A stretch of DNA of 64,000 nucleotides, taken from Roseiarcus sp963770275 (GTDB taxonomy: Bacteria > Pseudomonadota > Alphaproteobacteria > Rhizobiales > Beijerinckiaceae). Shown here one piece after another: positions 38,485 to 48,053 of the stretch (positions within the stretch are counted from its first letter, which is position 1; each line of letters starts with the position of its first letter). The stretch spans positions 1 through 64,000 of the forward strand of contig CAVYPD010000020.1 in the NCBI GenBank assembly GCA_963770275.1, in the 5' to 3' direction. The notes below the pieces were generated by a model that searched no databases, was not told where the DNA came from, and worked only from the letters and a program-made list of their open reading frames with translations. The translations under genes and the position numbers were made by a program.

Positions 38485-38871
38485 ATGCGCAGATTGAACC
38501 CGGACGCGATCCATCCGCCGTTTGCAAAATATGCGCATGGAATAGAAGTCGACCCCGGCGCGCGAATCGTCTTCTGTTCGGGCCAATTGGGGATTGGGCG
38601 CGACGGCGTCATTCCCGAGGACGTGGAGGCTCAGGCGCGGCTTTGCTTTCGCGCCATTGCCGCGATCCTCGGCGAAGCATCGATGTCGCTCGCCGATCTC
38701 GTTCGCCTGAACGCGTACGTTGCTTCGGCTCAATATTTGGGCGGCTACATGAAGGTGCGCGACGAATTCGTGAGCAATCCGCCTCCGGCCTCGACTTTGA
38801 TGATCGTTCAGGGTTTTGCGCGGCCTGAATTCAAGATCGAGATCGAGGCCGTCGCCGCGCGAGCGCCTTGA
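38485..38871 (+). CDS. RidA/YjgF-family protein
   Basis: Intact, 128 residues. Family marks include IVFCSGQLGIGRDGVIPEDV, the helix EAQARLCFRAIAAILGEA, and LADLVRLNAYVASAQYLGGY. The Arg that RidA uses to hydrolyse reactive enamine/imines is near the C-terminus in this family; here FARPEFKIEIEAVA has Arg only before the usual position, so activity is uncertain. A GGAGG lies 9 bases before the ATG. RidA-like members often sit in pyrimidine or ureide catabolic operons where they hydrolyse aminoacrylate-type intermediates. The creatininase-family gene follows 17 bp later. Confidence 0.85.
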   Translation: MRRLNPDAIHPPFAKYAHGIEVDPGARIVFCSGQLGIGRDGVIPEDVEAQARLCFRAIAAILGEASMSLADLVRLNAYVASAQYLGGYMKVRDEFVSNPPPASTLMIVQGFARPEFKIEIEAVAARAP

Positions 38872-38888
38872 GCGCCGGGAGATCCACA

Positions 38889-39707
38889 ATGCTGCCAACC
38901 AAGTTCTGGGCCGAGATGTCCTGGCGTGACTTTGCCGCCGCCGACATGAGCAAAGTCGTCGCGGTCCTGCCGGTCGCCGCCATCGAGCAACATGGGCCTC
39001 ACCTGCCGGTCGGGGTCGATACGTTCATCAACGAGGGCTATCTCGCGACCGCGGTCAAGCAAATCCCTGACGATATGCCGGTGTTGATCCTGCCCATCCA
39101 GGCGGTCGGCAAGTCTAACGAACATATCGAATATCCCGGCACGCTGACGTTTTCGCTCGAAACGGTTACCCGGGCGTGGACCGAGATCGGCGACAGCGTC
39201 GCGCGAACCGGATGTCGCAAGCTCATTTTCATGAATTCGCACGGCGGCAACGTCCCGGTTATCGACGTCGTGGTGAGAGAGTTGCGTATCCGCCACCGCA
39301 TGCTTGCAGTCCACGCCGCCTGGCACCGGCTGGGCTATCCCGCGGATCTGTTTTCCGCTCAGGAACGCGCGCACGGCATCCATGGCGGCGAGGCTGAAAC
39401 CTCGCTGATGCTCGCCTTCAGGCCGAAGACCGTGCGCATGAGCGAGGCTCAGAATTTCGTCAGCTCGGCTATCGGCATCGAGCAGGAATTTCGGCAGCTT
39501 CGGGTGACCCAGCCCATCGGCTTCGGCTGGATGGCGAGTGATTTGCATCCCCTGGGCACTGCTGGCGACGCTTCCAAGGCGACGGCCGAGAAGGGCGAAG
39601 CTTGCGCCGAGAACGGTGCGGCAGCTTTTCTCGATCTGTTGCGCGACGTGGTGGCTTTCGATCTTGCACGCCTCAATGACGGACCGCTAGGGCGCCCGAA
39701 CGGCTGA
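38889..39707 (+). CDS. Creatininase-family amidohydrolase
   Basis: Intact, about 272 residues. Metal-ligand motifs of the creatininase fold: LPVAAIEQHGPHLPVGVDTF (Glu, His, Asp), FMNSHGGNVPVIDVVVREL (His), and HGIHGGEAETSLMLAFRP (Glu). Members open cyclic amides (creatinine) or remove formyl groups. I chose ATG 38889 with GGGAG 7 bases upstream rather than the TTG at 38868 that overlaps the RidA stop. Together with the amidohydrolase, RidA and AtzE/AtzF genes it suggests hydrolytic breakdown of a cyclic N-compound. The substrate is not determined. Confidence 0.85.
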   Translation: MLPTKFWAEMSWRDFAAADMSKVVAVLPVAAIEQHGPHLPVGVDTFINEGYLATAVKQIPDDMPVLILPIQAVGKSNEHIEYPGTLTFSLETVTRAWTEIGDSVARTGCRKLIFMNSHGGNVPVIDVVVRELRIRHRMLAVHAAWHRLGYPADLFSAQERAHGIHGGEAETSLMLAFRPKTVRMSEAQNFVSSAIGIEQEFRQLRVTQPIGFGWMASDLHPLGTAGDASKATAEKGEACAENGAAAFLDLLRDVVAFDLARLNDGPLGRPNG

Positions 39708-39722
39708 CCGGCCGGGCCCCGA

Positions 39723-41480
39723 TCAGCGAGACTTAAGATAAGCGCGCCAACCACCGAAGTGTGAGATATCCTCCGCCGTCTTGACCGCCTCGGCCTCGAC
39801 CAGAAATCCCTTCACTGGGGCGCCGTCCTTGAACCGGATCGTCCCAATTCCCAAGGGCGCAGGGATTTTGGCGACAAAGGCGCCGAAGGCTGCGGGCTCG
39901 AGCGTCCACACCTCCGCCTTGATGGCGGCGCCGGCGCCCTCGCCGATCCGCAACAATCCCGGTTTGGGCGGAGAAGAGCCGGGCAGCGCCAAGAGACGGT
40001 AATCCGGCGTCGTCTCCACCTCGCGCGAAAAGGCCGCGCCGAGTTCGACAAGTTCGCGATTGAGGGGCAGGCCCGAGAGATGCGCGCCAACGACCGCGAT
40101 CTCGATGCGGTCGCTCGGGACGCGCGAGCTTGCTTGTATCGACGGAGAGGCGGAGCGGCTATGGATGGCAGCGGCCACGCCGGCGATGAGACCGTCGGCG
40201 CCGGCGGGCGCGATCAGGGTCACGCTCGACGGCAGCCCATCGTCACGAAAGCCCGGGGGAACGGCGATCGCGCAAAGGTCGAGCAGGTTGACGAAGTTGG
40301 TGTAGGTCCCAAGCCTGGAATTGAGGCGGACCGGATCGCCCTCGACCTCGGCGACGGTGTAGGGGCGCGGCATGGTCGGGACGACCATCGCGTCGAATTC
40401 GGACCACACGCGGGTCGTCTTCCGCTTCTGATCGGCGAGCCGGTAGAACGCCTCGAACGCGGAAACAGCGTCGAACTTGCGCGCGCCTTCGATAATCGTG
40501 CGGGTGACGGGGTGCATAGCTTCCGGATTGCTCTCGATGAGCGACTTCACCGCGGCGTAACGCTCGGCGACCCATGGACCTTCATAAAGCGCGCGGGCGA
40601 CTGCGGCGAACGGCTCGAAGTCGAACTCGACGATGCGCGCGCCAAGCAATTCAGCGAGCTGAATGTCGCGCGAGAAAGCCGCTGACGAAGCTGCGTCATC
40701 GAAGAACTGGCGCTGATCAGTGCGGGGAACGCCCAGCCGAAGCCCGCTTGGGAAGGCCGAAAGGGATGGGTGCGGAAAAGCGCGGCTGTAAGCGTCAGCT
40801 TCGTCGAATGCGCCGGCCTCCTGATAGACCGCGAAGGCGTCGACGACATCGCGGGCGAAGATCGAGATGGTGTCGAGCGTGCGGCAGGCTGGGACGACCC
40901 CGGACGTGGAGAGAGCGCCGAGCGATGGCTTCAGCCCAACGATTCCGTTGAGCGCAGCGGGCACCCGGCCCGATCCAGCGGTGTCGGTGCCAAGCGAGAA
41001 CGGGACGAGGCCCGCGCCGACCGCCGTCGCCGAGCCGGAGCTTGACCCTCCGGGTATGAGATCGGCGCGCAACGCGTTGCGTGGAACGCCATAGGGCGAC
41101 CGGACACCGACCAGGCCCGTCGCAAACTGGTCGAGATTGGTCTTGCCAATGACGATGGCTCCCGCCCGTTCAAGTCTCTCGACGACGAACGCGGATTTCG
41201 CAGGATGGTAGGTGAAAGCGGGGCAGGCCGCCGTCGTGGGGAGCCCGGCGACATCGATATTGTCTTTGACGACAAAGGGAACCCCATAGAGGGGTTTGCC
41301 CGCGGGGCCGGACGCCTGCATGCGTTCCGCGATCGCCAGCGCCTCGGCCTTTGGGCGAATCGTGATGAAGAGCGCTGGATCGTTGTGCTTCTCGATGCGC
41401 GCGTAAGTCTCCTCGATCGTGGCCGTGAGCGACTTGCCGGCAGCGTGCGCGGCGAGAAGCGTTCCGATCGTGATGGTCAT
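39723..41480 (-). CDS. atzF: Allophanate hydrolase AtzF
   Basis: Intact, 585 residues, converting allophanate to CO2 and ammonia. The amidase-signature domain holds the Ser-Ser-Lys triad: VPFVVKDNIDVAGLPTT (Lys), IPGGSSSGSATAVGAG (two Ser), with GTDTAGSGRVPAALNGIVGL. The C-terminal domain (after residue 440: IEIAVVGAHLSGLPLNREL, LRIGEGAGAAIKAEVW) is the allophanate hydrolase C-terminal domain. Start ATG 41480. It converges on the creatininase gene and faces away from atzG-atzE, all serving the same pathway by inference. Confidence 0.9.
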   Translation of the reverse strand: MTITIGTLLAAHAAGKSLTATIEETYARIEKHNDPALFITIRPKAEALAIAERMQASGPAGKPLYGVPFVVKDNIDVAGLPTTAACPAFTYHPAKSAFVVERLERAGAIVIGKTNLDQFATGLVGVRSPYGVPRNALRADLIPGGSSSGSATAVGAGLVPFSLGTDTAGSGRVPAALNGIVGLKPSLGALSTSGVVPACRTLDTISIFARDVVDAFAVYQEAGAFDEADAYSRAFPHPSLSAFPSGLRLGVPRTDQRQFFDDAASSAAFSRDIQLAELLGARIVEFDFEPFAAVARALYEGPWVAERYAAVKSLIESNPEAMHPVTRTIIEGARKFDAVSAFEAFYRLADQKRKTTRVWSEFDAMVVPTMPRPYTVAEVEGDPVRLNSRLGTYTNFVNLLDLCAIAVPPGFRDDGLPSSVTLIAPAGADGLIAGVAAAIHSRSASPSIQASSRVPSDRIEIAVVGAHLSGLPLNRELVELGAAFSREVETTPDYRLLALPGSSPPKPGLLRIGEGAGAAIKAEVWTLEPAAFGAFVAKIPAPLGIGTIRFKDGAPVKGFLVEAEAVKTAEDISHFGGWRAYLKSR

Positions 41481-41834
41481 CTGGTCAAGGCCCCTCAAGC
41501 AGCGCCGCGCCGGTTTGCGCAAGCGTCCGGCATTCAACGAAAGCAAAAGCCGGGCAAACTGGCCTGACGATGATTGCTTAGCAATATCGAGCTCGAGGGA
41601 GAAGCTAAGCGTTCGCGCTCAACATTTGGGCGGGGCGCCGAAAGATAAGGCACGACACCGCCCTGAGGCAGCTCGGCGTTTGTGATGTTCTCGACAACGA
41701 CGACGATCGCCGGTATGAGCGCCCCGCTGATCGAGGACGCGTGATGGCGACAACTTTTCGGCGCGATAAAGGCCACTCCCGAAAAAGTACGCTGGCCAGG
41801 CGCCGCGTCGCTTGGCGTTCGATGAGGCGATGAC
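41481..41834. other. Intergenic region between divergent atzF and atzG
   Basis: 354 bases between the divergent starts of atzF and atzG. It must hold both promoters. I see no strong operator symmetry and no credible gene in it. Confidence 0.4.
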
Positions 41835-42023
41835 GTGACCGCAAAAACGTTCGATCCGGAAGCCGTGGTGGACGCCATGGCGCCGCTGCTTGGTTTGACG
41901 TTGACGCCGGAATCGCGCGCTCAAACGATTGTGCATTTGCGGATCGCGGCGGAGCAAGCCGAGAGGCTCCTTTCGGTTCCGCTCGATGATCGGCAGGAGC
42001 CGGCGCCGGTCTTCACACCTTGA
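41835..42023 (+). CDS. atzG: AtzG-like DUF4089 small subunit
   Basis: A 62-residue protein, MTAKTFDPEAVVDAMAPLLG, then TLTPESRAQTIVHLRIAAEQ, matching DUF4089/AtzG. AtzG is a small helical protein that binds AtzE and stabilises it in the transamidosome-like 1-carboxybiuret hydrolase. Start GTG 41835 with GAGG upstream. Its stop overlaps the TTG start of the AtzE-like gene (TTGA), as expected for tightly coupled subunits. The identification relies on size, sequence and this pairing. Confidence 0.8.
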   Translation: MTAKTFDPEAVVDAMAPLLGLTLTPESRAQTIVHLRIAAEQAERLLSVPLDDRQEPAPVFTP

Positions 42024-43423
42024 CCGCCGCGCTCCTTGACGGAACGGCTCACGCGATCGCCGCAGCGATCAGGACGGGCGCTGTGAGCGCCCGCGAGATC
42101 GCCCAAGCGACGCTCGCTCGCATCGAAGCTCGAAATGGCGCGCTCGGCGCGTTCACTGAGGTGACCGCGAAGCGCGCGCTCGCCAAGGCTGACGCGATCG
42201 ACGCGGCCCGCGCGAGCGGAGCGAACTTAGGCCCGCTTGCCGGGGCGCCGTTCGCTGTCAAGAACCTGTTCGACATCGCTGGACTGCCGACGCGAGCCGG
42301 CTCCAAGATCAACCGCGATCGCCCGCCGTCCAAGGCGGACGCAACAGTGATTGCGCGTCTTGAGGCCGCTGGCGGCGTTCTGGTCGGCGCACTCAACATG
42401 GGCGAGTTCGCCTACGACTTCACGGGCCGGAACGCTCACGACGGCCCTTCCCGGAACCCGCATGATCTCGAGCATATGACGGGTGGATCGTCCGGCGGAT
42501 CCGGCGCGGCGGTGGCTGGCGGCCTCGTTCCGGTCGCGCTGGGCTCGGACACCAACGGCTCCATTCGCGTGCCGAGTTCGTTCTGCGGTTTGTTCGGACT
42601 CAAGCCGACCTATGGGCGGCTGTCGCGCGTCGGGACGTTCCCCTTTGTCGCCAGCCTCGATCACGTGGGGCCGCTTGCGCGCTCCGCGGGCGATCTCGCG
42701 CTTTCGTACGACGCCATGCTTGGCCGCGACGACTGGGACTCGGCGCAAGCCGACAAGCCTGCGGCGGCGGCATCGCCAACGCTCAACGATGGCGTCACTG
42801 GGCTGCGCATCGCGAGGCTCGGCGGCTACTTCGCGCGCGCCGCCGATCCGAGCGCAATCTCAGCTGTGGACACCATCGCCCGCGCCTTGAAAGCGGACCG
42901 TGTCGTCGAACTCGCCGGGGCCGATCGCGCGCGTTCCGCGGCCTATCTCATCACGATGGTTGAGGGCGCTGCGCTTCATCTTGCTCGGTTGCGCGAACGC
43001 GCTCAAGACTTTGACCCGGAAGTTCGCGATCGGCTTATCGCGGGCACGATGGTTCCTGGCGCCTGGGCCGCGCAGGCGCAAAAATTCCGCCGTCAGTTTC
43101 ATGCGATTACGCTCGCGCTCTTTCGCGACGTCGATATCCTGCTCGCGCCGGCGACCCCTTGCCGCGCCCCCCGCCTTGAGCAGACGACCTTTGTGCTCGA
43201 CGGTCGTGAGATGCTGGTGCGACCGAATATCGGGCTCTTCACTCAGCCCATATCCTTCATTGGCCTGCCGGTTGTCGCAGCCCCGGTCTGGACCGAGGGC
43301 GAGAAACTTCCGATCGGCGTGCAGATCATCGCTGCCCCGTGGCGCGAAGATCTCGCGTTGCGAGTCGCTCGGAGTCTTGAGCAAGACGGCGTCGTGCGCG
43401 CGCCCGTCGCGCCACTGTCTTGA
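42020..43423 (+). CDS. atzE: AtzE-family amidase, putative 1-carboxybiuret hydrolase
   Basis: Intact, 467 residues, amidase-signature family. The triad region is APFAVKNLFDIAGLPTRAGS (Lys), MTGGSSGGSGAAVAGGLVP (Ser), with GSDTNGSIRVPSSFCGLFGL (Ser). AtzE removes an amide group from 1-carboxybiuret to give 1,3-dicarboxyurea, which decays to allophanate, the substrate of AtzF. Related AtzE/HpxY proteins act on oxalurate, so the exact substrate is inferred from the neighbouring atzG and atzF genes. Start TTG 42020 in the atzG stop. Confidence 0.85.
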   Translation: MTAALLDGTAHAIAAAIRTGAVSAREIAQATLARIEARNGALGAFTEVTAKRALAKADAIDAARASGANLGPLAGAPFAVKNLFDIAGLPTRAGSKINRDRPPSKADATVIARLEAAGGVLVGALNMGEFAYDFTGRNAHDGPSRNPHDLEHMTGGSSGGSGAAVAGGLVPVALGSDTNGSIRVPSSFCGLFGLKPTYGRLSRVGTFPFVASLDHVGPLARSAGDLALSYDAMLGRDDWDSAQADKPAAAASPTLNDGVTGLRIARLGGYFARAADPSAISAVDTIARALKADRVVELAGADRARSAAYLITMVEGAALHLARLRERAQDFDPEVRDRLIAGTMVPGAWAAQAQKFRRQFHAITLALFRDVDILLAPATPCRAPRLEQTTFVLDGREMLVRPNIGLFTQPISFIGLPVVAAPVWTEGEKLPIGVQIIAAPWREDLALRVARSLEQDGVVRAPVAPLS

Positions 43424-43425
43424 TC

Positions 43426-43870
43426 ATGAATATGTTGCCCATCGTCGATCTCGCACTATCGGGCGAAAGCGAGGGGCCTCGCTGAACCGGCTCGCCGCGG
43501 AGGTCGGCGCAGCGTGCCGCAACTTCGGCTTCTTCTATGTGGTCAGTCACGGATGGAGGCAGCGCTCATCGCCGAAGCCTTCAGTCTCATCGCTTCTTTG
43601 GGCCGCCTCTGATCAACAAGCACGCGCTGGCGATTGAAAGGATCGCCGGCAATCGCGTCTATTCCGGTCTTTTGCACGAGGCGCTCGATCCAGCGCGGGG
43701 ACCGGATATGAAGGAGGCCTTCATCGGGCTTGACCTCGCGCCAGACGATCCGGAGCTGATGGCGGGCAAGCCATTCCGCGCTCGCTCAACGCCTGGCCGG
43801 AGCTGTCGGGGTTTCGCAAAACGGCGTCGCGGGCCGCCAAGCCGATTGGCTCGCTAAAGACGCCGCAACC
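43426..43870 (+). pseudogene. N-terminal remnant of an isopenicillin-N-synthase-type 2-oxoglutarate/Fe(II) oxygenase
   Basis: Right after the AtzE stop an ATG opens MNMLPIVDLALSGESEG. The next frames give LAAEVGAACRNFGFFYVVSHG, written here as LAAEVGAACRNF and GFFYVVSHG, then PLINKHALAIERIAGNRVYS and GPDMKEAFIGLDLAPDDPEL, then WPELSGFRKTAS. These are the DIOX_N segments of the family in the correct order but in three or four frames. The sequence then ends before the His-x-Asp iron site, so the oxygenase core is missing. Frameshifts plus truncation make it a true remnant. It may once have belonged to the catabolic operon. Confidence 0.7.
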
Positions 43871-43976
43871 TCTTGGAATCGCACGAAACAGACTCGCAAA
43901 ACGACATCCGCTCGGCCCAGCGCCAGAAGGACAGGCGCCAGACCTCCTGGGCGCGGTTCCCTCCGCCAATCCGTGT

Positions 43977-44675
43977 TCAAAACTCGGGAGTCTGGCCATA
44001 GTAAGCGTCAGCGCCGTGCTTCCGTCGGAAGTGCTTGTTCAGAAGCTCTTCCTCGATCGGTGCGAGATCGGGCTGGAGCTGAAGCGACATGAGCGCCATG
44101 TGGGCGATGCACTCGACCGCGACCGCGTTTTCCAACGCCTTCGCTACGCTCGATCCCCAGGTGAACGGCGCATGCCGGTTGACGAGAACACCGGGAAAGT
44201 CTGCCGGATCGCGGCTCCGCATCGTCTCGACGATGACGTTGCCGGTCTCCCATTCATAGTCGGTGGCGATTTCGCTGGGCGTCATCTTGCGGGTAACGGG
44301 CACCTCGCCGTTGAAATAGTCGGCATGGGTCGTGCCGAAAATCGGGATCGGCCGGCCGGCCTGCGCGAACGCAGTCGCGTGTGACGAGTGCGTATGGACC
44401 ACGCCGCCGATGTTCGGGAACGCGAGGAAAAGCCGGCGGTGGGTTGGCGTGTCCGAGGACGGGTTGAGCCGGCCCTCGATCTTCCGCCCCTCGAGATCGA
44501 TGACGACGATGTCGTCCGCCGTCAGCGCCGTGTAGTCGACGCCGCTCGGTTTGATCGCGAATACGGCGCGCGCGCGATCGATCGCGCTCGCATTGCCGAA
44601 GGTGAGATTGATGAGGCCGTGCCGCGGCAAGGCGACATTGGCTTCGTAGACTTCACGCTTGAGTTCCTTGAACAT
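43977..44675 (-). CDS. araD: L-ribulose-5-phosphate 4-epimerase
   Basis: Intact, 232 residues, class II aldolase fold, interconverting L-ribulose-5-P and D-xylulose-5-P. Visible: MFKELKREVYEANVALPRHG, LTFGNASAIDRA, IKPSGVDYTALTADDIVV, SSDTPTHRRLFLAFPNIGGV, and Zn ligands VHTHSSHATAFAQ plus GVLVNRHAPFTWGSS. Start ATG 44675 with GAGGGG upstream; a longer frame is not supported. It lies 14 bp after araA in the same direction. Confidence 0.92.
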   Translation of the reverse strand: MFKELKREVYEANVALPRHGLINLTFGNASAIDRARAVFAIKPSGVDYTALTADDIVVIDLEGRKIEGRLNPSSDTPTHRRLFLAFPNIGGVVHTHSSHATAFAQAGRPIPIFGTTHADYFNGEVPVTRKMTPSEIATDYEWETGNVIVETMRSRDPADFPGVLVNRHAPFTWGSSVAKALENAVAVECIAHMALMSLQLQPDLAPIEEELLNKHFRRKHGADAYYGQTPEF

Positions 44676-44689
44676 CCCCTCGTTCCGGC

Positions 44690-46198
44690 TCAGGCGCGGA
44701 ATCCCTGCGCAAGGTAATAGTAGACGTCGTTGTTGCGCAGGTCCTGCTTGAAGTTCGAGAGATTGGTTTCCGGCCCGATCACCGCCATCTCGATGCCGGC
44801 GATCGTGGCGAAATCCTCGAGCATCTCCCGGGTCACGCTGTAGCTGTAGCCCGTGTGATGCGCGCCGCCGGCCAGAATCCAGGCTGCGCAAGCCGTCTTG
44901 AAGTTGGGCTGGCATTCCCACACGGCGCGGGCGACCGGCAACTTAGGCAAGGCAGGGTGGTCCACCGCGGTCACCTCGTTCACCAGAAGGCGGAACCGGG
45001 AGCCGAGGTCGATGAGGCTCGCGTTGAGCGCCGGACCCGTCGTCGCGTCGAACACCAGGCGGACCGGATCTTCCTTGCCCCCGATGGAAAGGGGATGGAT
45101 CTCGAGCCTGGGCTTATCTGCCGCGATAGTCGGGCAGATCTCGAGCATGTGCGAGCCCAGCACCAAATGCCCCCCCGGCGCCAAATGATAGGTGTAGTCC
45201 TCCATGAACGAGGTCCCGCCCGGCAGCCCGTCGCCCATGACTTTCATCGCGCGCACCAGTGCGACAGTCTTCCAGTCGCCCTCGCCAGCGAAGCCGTAGC
45301 CGTCGGCCATCAACCGCTGCGGCGCGAGGCCAGGGAGTTGCCGCAGTCCATGCAGATCCTCGAACGTGGTCGTGAAGCCCTTGAAGCCGCCGTTCGCCAG
45401 GAAGGCGCGTAGGCCCAATTCGAGCCGCGCGCCATAGAGCAGCGACTCGTTCCGCGCGCCGGTGCCGCGCAGTTCGGGTGCGACCGTGTAGCGCTGCTCA
45501 TATTCACTTGCCAGCGCCTTGACGTTAGCGTCGGGGATCGCATTCACCTGCGCCACGAGATCGCCGACGCCATAGCCGTTGGTCGCGAAGCCGAACTTCA
45601 TTTCCGTCGCAACCTTGTCGCCTTCGGTGACCGCGACCTGACGCATGTTGTCGCCGAAACGGCAGAATTTGGCACCCTGCCAATCATGCCAGGCGCGCGC
45701 CGCGCGCATCCAGGCGCCAACGCGGTCCTGAACTTCCGGGTCGGACCAATGGCCGACGACGACTTTGCGCGCGAGACGCATGCGGGTGTGGATGAAGCCC
45801 GCTTCCCGGTCGCCGTGCGCGGACTGGTTCAGGTTCATGAAGTCCATGTCGATCGTGTCCCACGGGAGATCACGACTGAACTGGGTATGGAGATGAACGA
45901 ACGGCTTCTGAAGCGCGTTCAGCCCGCGTATCCACATTTTCGAGGGCGAAAACGTGTGCATCCAGAGGATGAGGCCGGCGCAGTTCGGATCGGCGTTCGC
46001 GTCGAGGCAAAGCTTCGCGATCTCGTCGGGGGTCGTCAGCAGGGCCTTGAATTCAGTTTTGAGCGGGAGCTTGGGTGAGTCTGCAAGCGCGCTCGCGATT
46101 TCCTGCGCGTGCGCTGCGACCTCTTGAAGCGGCCCGGGACCGTAGAGATGCTGAGAGCCGCAAACGAGCCAGATCTCAGGCTTGGCGAGATTGATCAT
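44690..46198 (-). CDS. araA: L-arabinose isomerase
   Basis: Intact, about 502 residues, isomerising L-arabinose to L-ribulose with Mn. Family blocks: WLVCGSQHLYGPGPLQEVAA, GLILWMHTFSPSKMWIRGL, LHTQFSRDLPWDTIDMDFMN, GYGFAGEGDWKTVALVRAMK, FMEDYTYHLAPGGHLVLGSH (metal Glu, His) and AGGAHHTGYSYSVTREML. The best start is ATG 46198 (MINLAKPEIW). It sits between araB and araD. Confidence 0.93.
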   Translation of the reverse strand: MINLAKPEIWLVCGSQHLYGPGPLQEVAAHAQEIASALADSPKLPLKTEFKALLTTPDEIAKLCLDANADPNCAGLILWMHTFSPSKMWIRGLNALQKPFVHLHTQFSRDLPWDTIDMDFMNLNQSAHGDREAGFIHTRMRLARKVVVGHWSDPEVQDRVGAWMRAARAWHDWQGAKFCRFGDNMRQVAVTEGDKVATEMKFGFATNGYGVGDLVAQVNAIPDANVKALASEYEQRYTVAPELRGTGARNESLLYGARLELGLRAFLANGGFKGFTTTFEDLHGLRQLPGLAPQRLMADGYGFAGEGDWKTVALVRAMKVMGDGLPGGTSFMEDYTYHLAPGGHLVLGSHMLEICPTIAADKPRLEIHPLSIGGKEDPVRLVFDATTGPALNASLIDLGSRFRLLVNEVTAVDHPALPKLPVARAVWECQPNFKTACAAWILAGGAHHTGYSYSVTREMLEDFATIAGIEMAVIGPETNLSNFKQDLRNNDVYYYLAQGFRA

Positions 46199-46294
46199 AG
46201 TCGTCTCAGTTTCCCACAAGGAATGGTTCTTCCCCCCAAAACTAGGCCGCCGTTCCTGGCGGGCAAAGTCCGGGGCTCGGTCTCGCTACGAAGG

Positions 46295-47957
46295 TCATCC
46301 CCGTTGCGCATACTTGATATCGAGCAACGTCTTCATGACCTGTGACAGATCGGCGGATTTACTCAATCCTCCGAAACTGTCGTGCAGCGCACGATACAGC
46401 GCGTAGAGTTGGTCGTAGATCGCCTGATTTTTGGCGATTGGTTCAAACGCCTCGGGCTTTAAGGACGTCATCGCCGCTTCCGCGCTAGCGAAGTTCGGAT
46501 GTGCGCCCGCCAATACGGACGCAGCGATCGCGGAGCCCAGCGCACACGTCTGACTGGAGCCGGCGACCTGCATGACGCAACCGGTAACGTCGGCATAGAT
46601 TTGCATGAGCAGCGGATTTTTTTCAGCGATTCCGCCTGTGCACACAACCTGGTCCGTAGGCACGCCGTATTGTCGGAGGCGCTCGATGATCGCGCGCGCG
46701 CCGAACGCCGTCGCCTCGATCAATGCTCGATAGATGTCTGCCCGCGTCGTATAAAGGTCCTGACCGAGCAGCAAGCCGGTGAGGCGTTGGTCGACGAGAA
46801 TGGTCCGATTTCCGTTATTCCAGTCCAGGCCCAAAAGGCCGGATTGGCCTGGACGTTGCTTCGCGGCCTCTGCGGTCAGTTCCGCATGCAGCGCAGCGTC
46901 CCCGCCCAAAACGACCTCGACCCACCATTTGAATATGTCGCCGACGGCCGACTGGCCGGCTTCGATCCCGAAGAAACCGGGCAGAATGGCGCCCTTCACA
47001 ATGCCGCAGATCCCTGGAATGTCGGCAATCGGTTTGTCGGTCGAAACGACCGCGCAGTCGCAGGTTGACGTCCCGATCACCTTGACCAGCGTGCCCTCGC
47101 GCACGCCGCAGCCAATCGCGCCGTAGTGAACGTCAAACTCTCCAATCGCGATCGCGATGCCTGGGGCGAGTCCGAGCTTTGTCGCCCATTCGGAGCAGAG
47201 CGACCCGGCAGGTTCGGTTGCATCGTAAGCCTTTTCGTAAAGGCGGTCTCGAAGTTCGGCGAGACGCGGGTCGAGCGCCCCCAGGAATTCCTTGTCCGGA
47301 AGGCCGCCCCAATCGTCGGAATAGAGGGCCTTGTGACCGGCGGCGCACACCCCTCGTTTGACCAATCGCGGGTCGATGACGCCAGCGAGTACTGAGGGGA
47401 TCCAGTCGGCAAGCTCAACCCATGAGAAGGCAGCCCCGAACGTTTCGGGAGCGACATTCAGACAGTGCCAAAGCTTGGCCCAAAACCATTCCGAGGAGTA
47501 GACCCCGCCGCATTTCGCGATGTACTGAGGGCGAAGCTGTGCGCTGAGCTCGGTGATTTTCGCCGCTTCGCGCCAACTGGTGTGATCTTTCCACAGCCAG
47601 CATTGCGCGTTGAGGTCGCCCTTCCATTTGGCGGAAGATGCTAGCGGCTGATTCTTATCGTCCACCGGAATCGGGCTTGACCCGGTCGAGTCGACGCCGA
47701 TCCCGATGACTCTTCGACGGATCGAAATCCGGTTTGCGTCCGGCTTGCGCAAGCGCGCCCTTAATGCTCGCCTCGACACCGAACACATAGTCGCCCGGAT
47801 GCTGGCGCGCTAAAAGGCCGTCTTTGGGATCAAGCAGAACGCCCTGCGCGCCGGAAGGGTAGTCCACCACCCCACTGCCGTATTCTGCTCCGTCCGAACA
47901 GCGGACGACAAGCGCCCGCACCGAGTTGGTTCCGAAATCGACGCCTAAGGTGAACAT
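46295..47957 (-). CDS. araB: L-ribulokinase, one frameshift
   Basis: An FGGY-family kinase phosphorylating L-ribulose. The N-terminus is MFTLGVDFGTNSVRALVVRC. The frame shifts at about 47710 (one extra A in the DPSKRVIG region), after which GIGVDSTGSSPIPVD continues. Later blocks are KVIGTSTCDCAVVSTDKP, PGFFGIEAGQSAVGDIFKWW, GLDWNNGNRTILVDQRLTGL and the ATP-site GGIAEKNPLLMQIYADVTG. Corrected length is about 553 residues. Start ATG 47957. Downstream araA follows after about 100 bp. Confidence 0.92.
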
Positions 47958-48053
47958 GAGCGCTCCGTGGCTCGATAGCGGGCAGGGGCCTCGGTCAGCG
48001 GCGAACGCACGAATAGGCGCATCGACATGGACAACGTCCGGAGCTCGAGCGCG

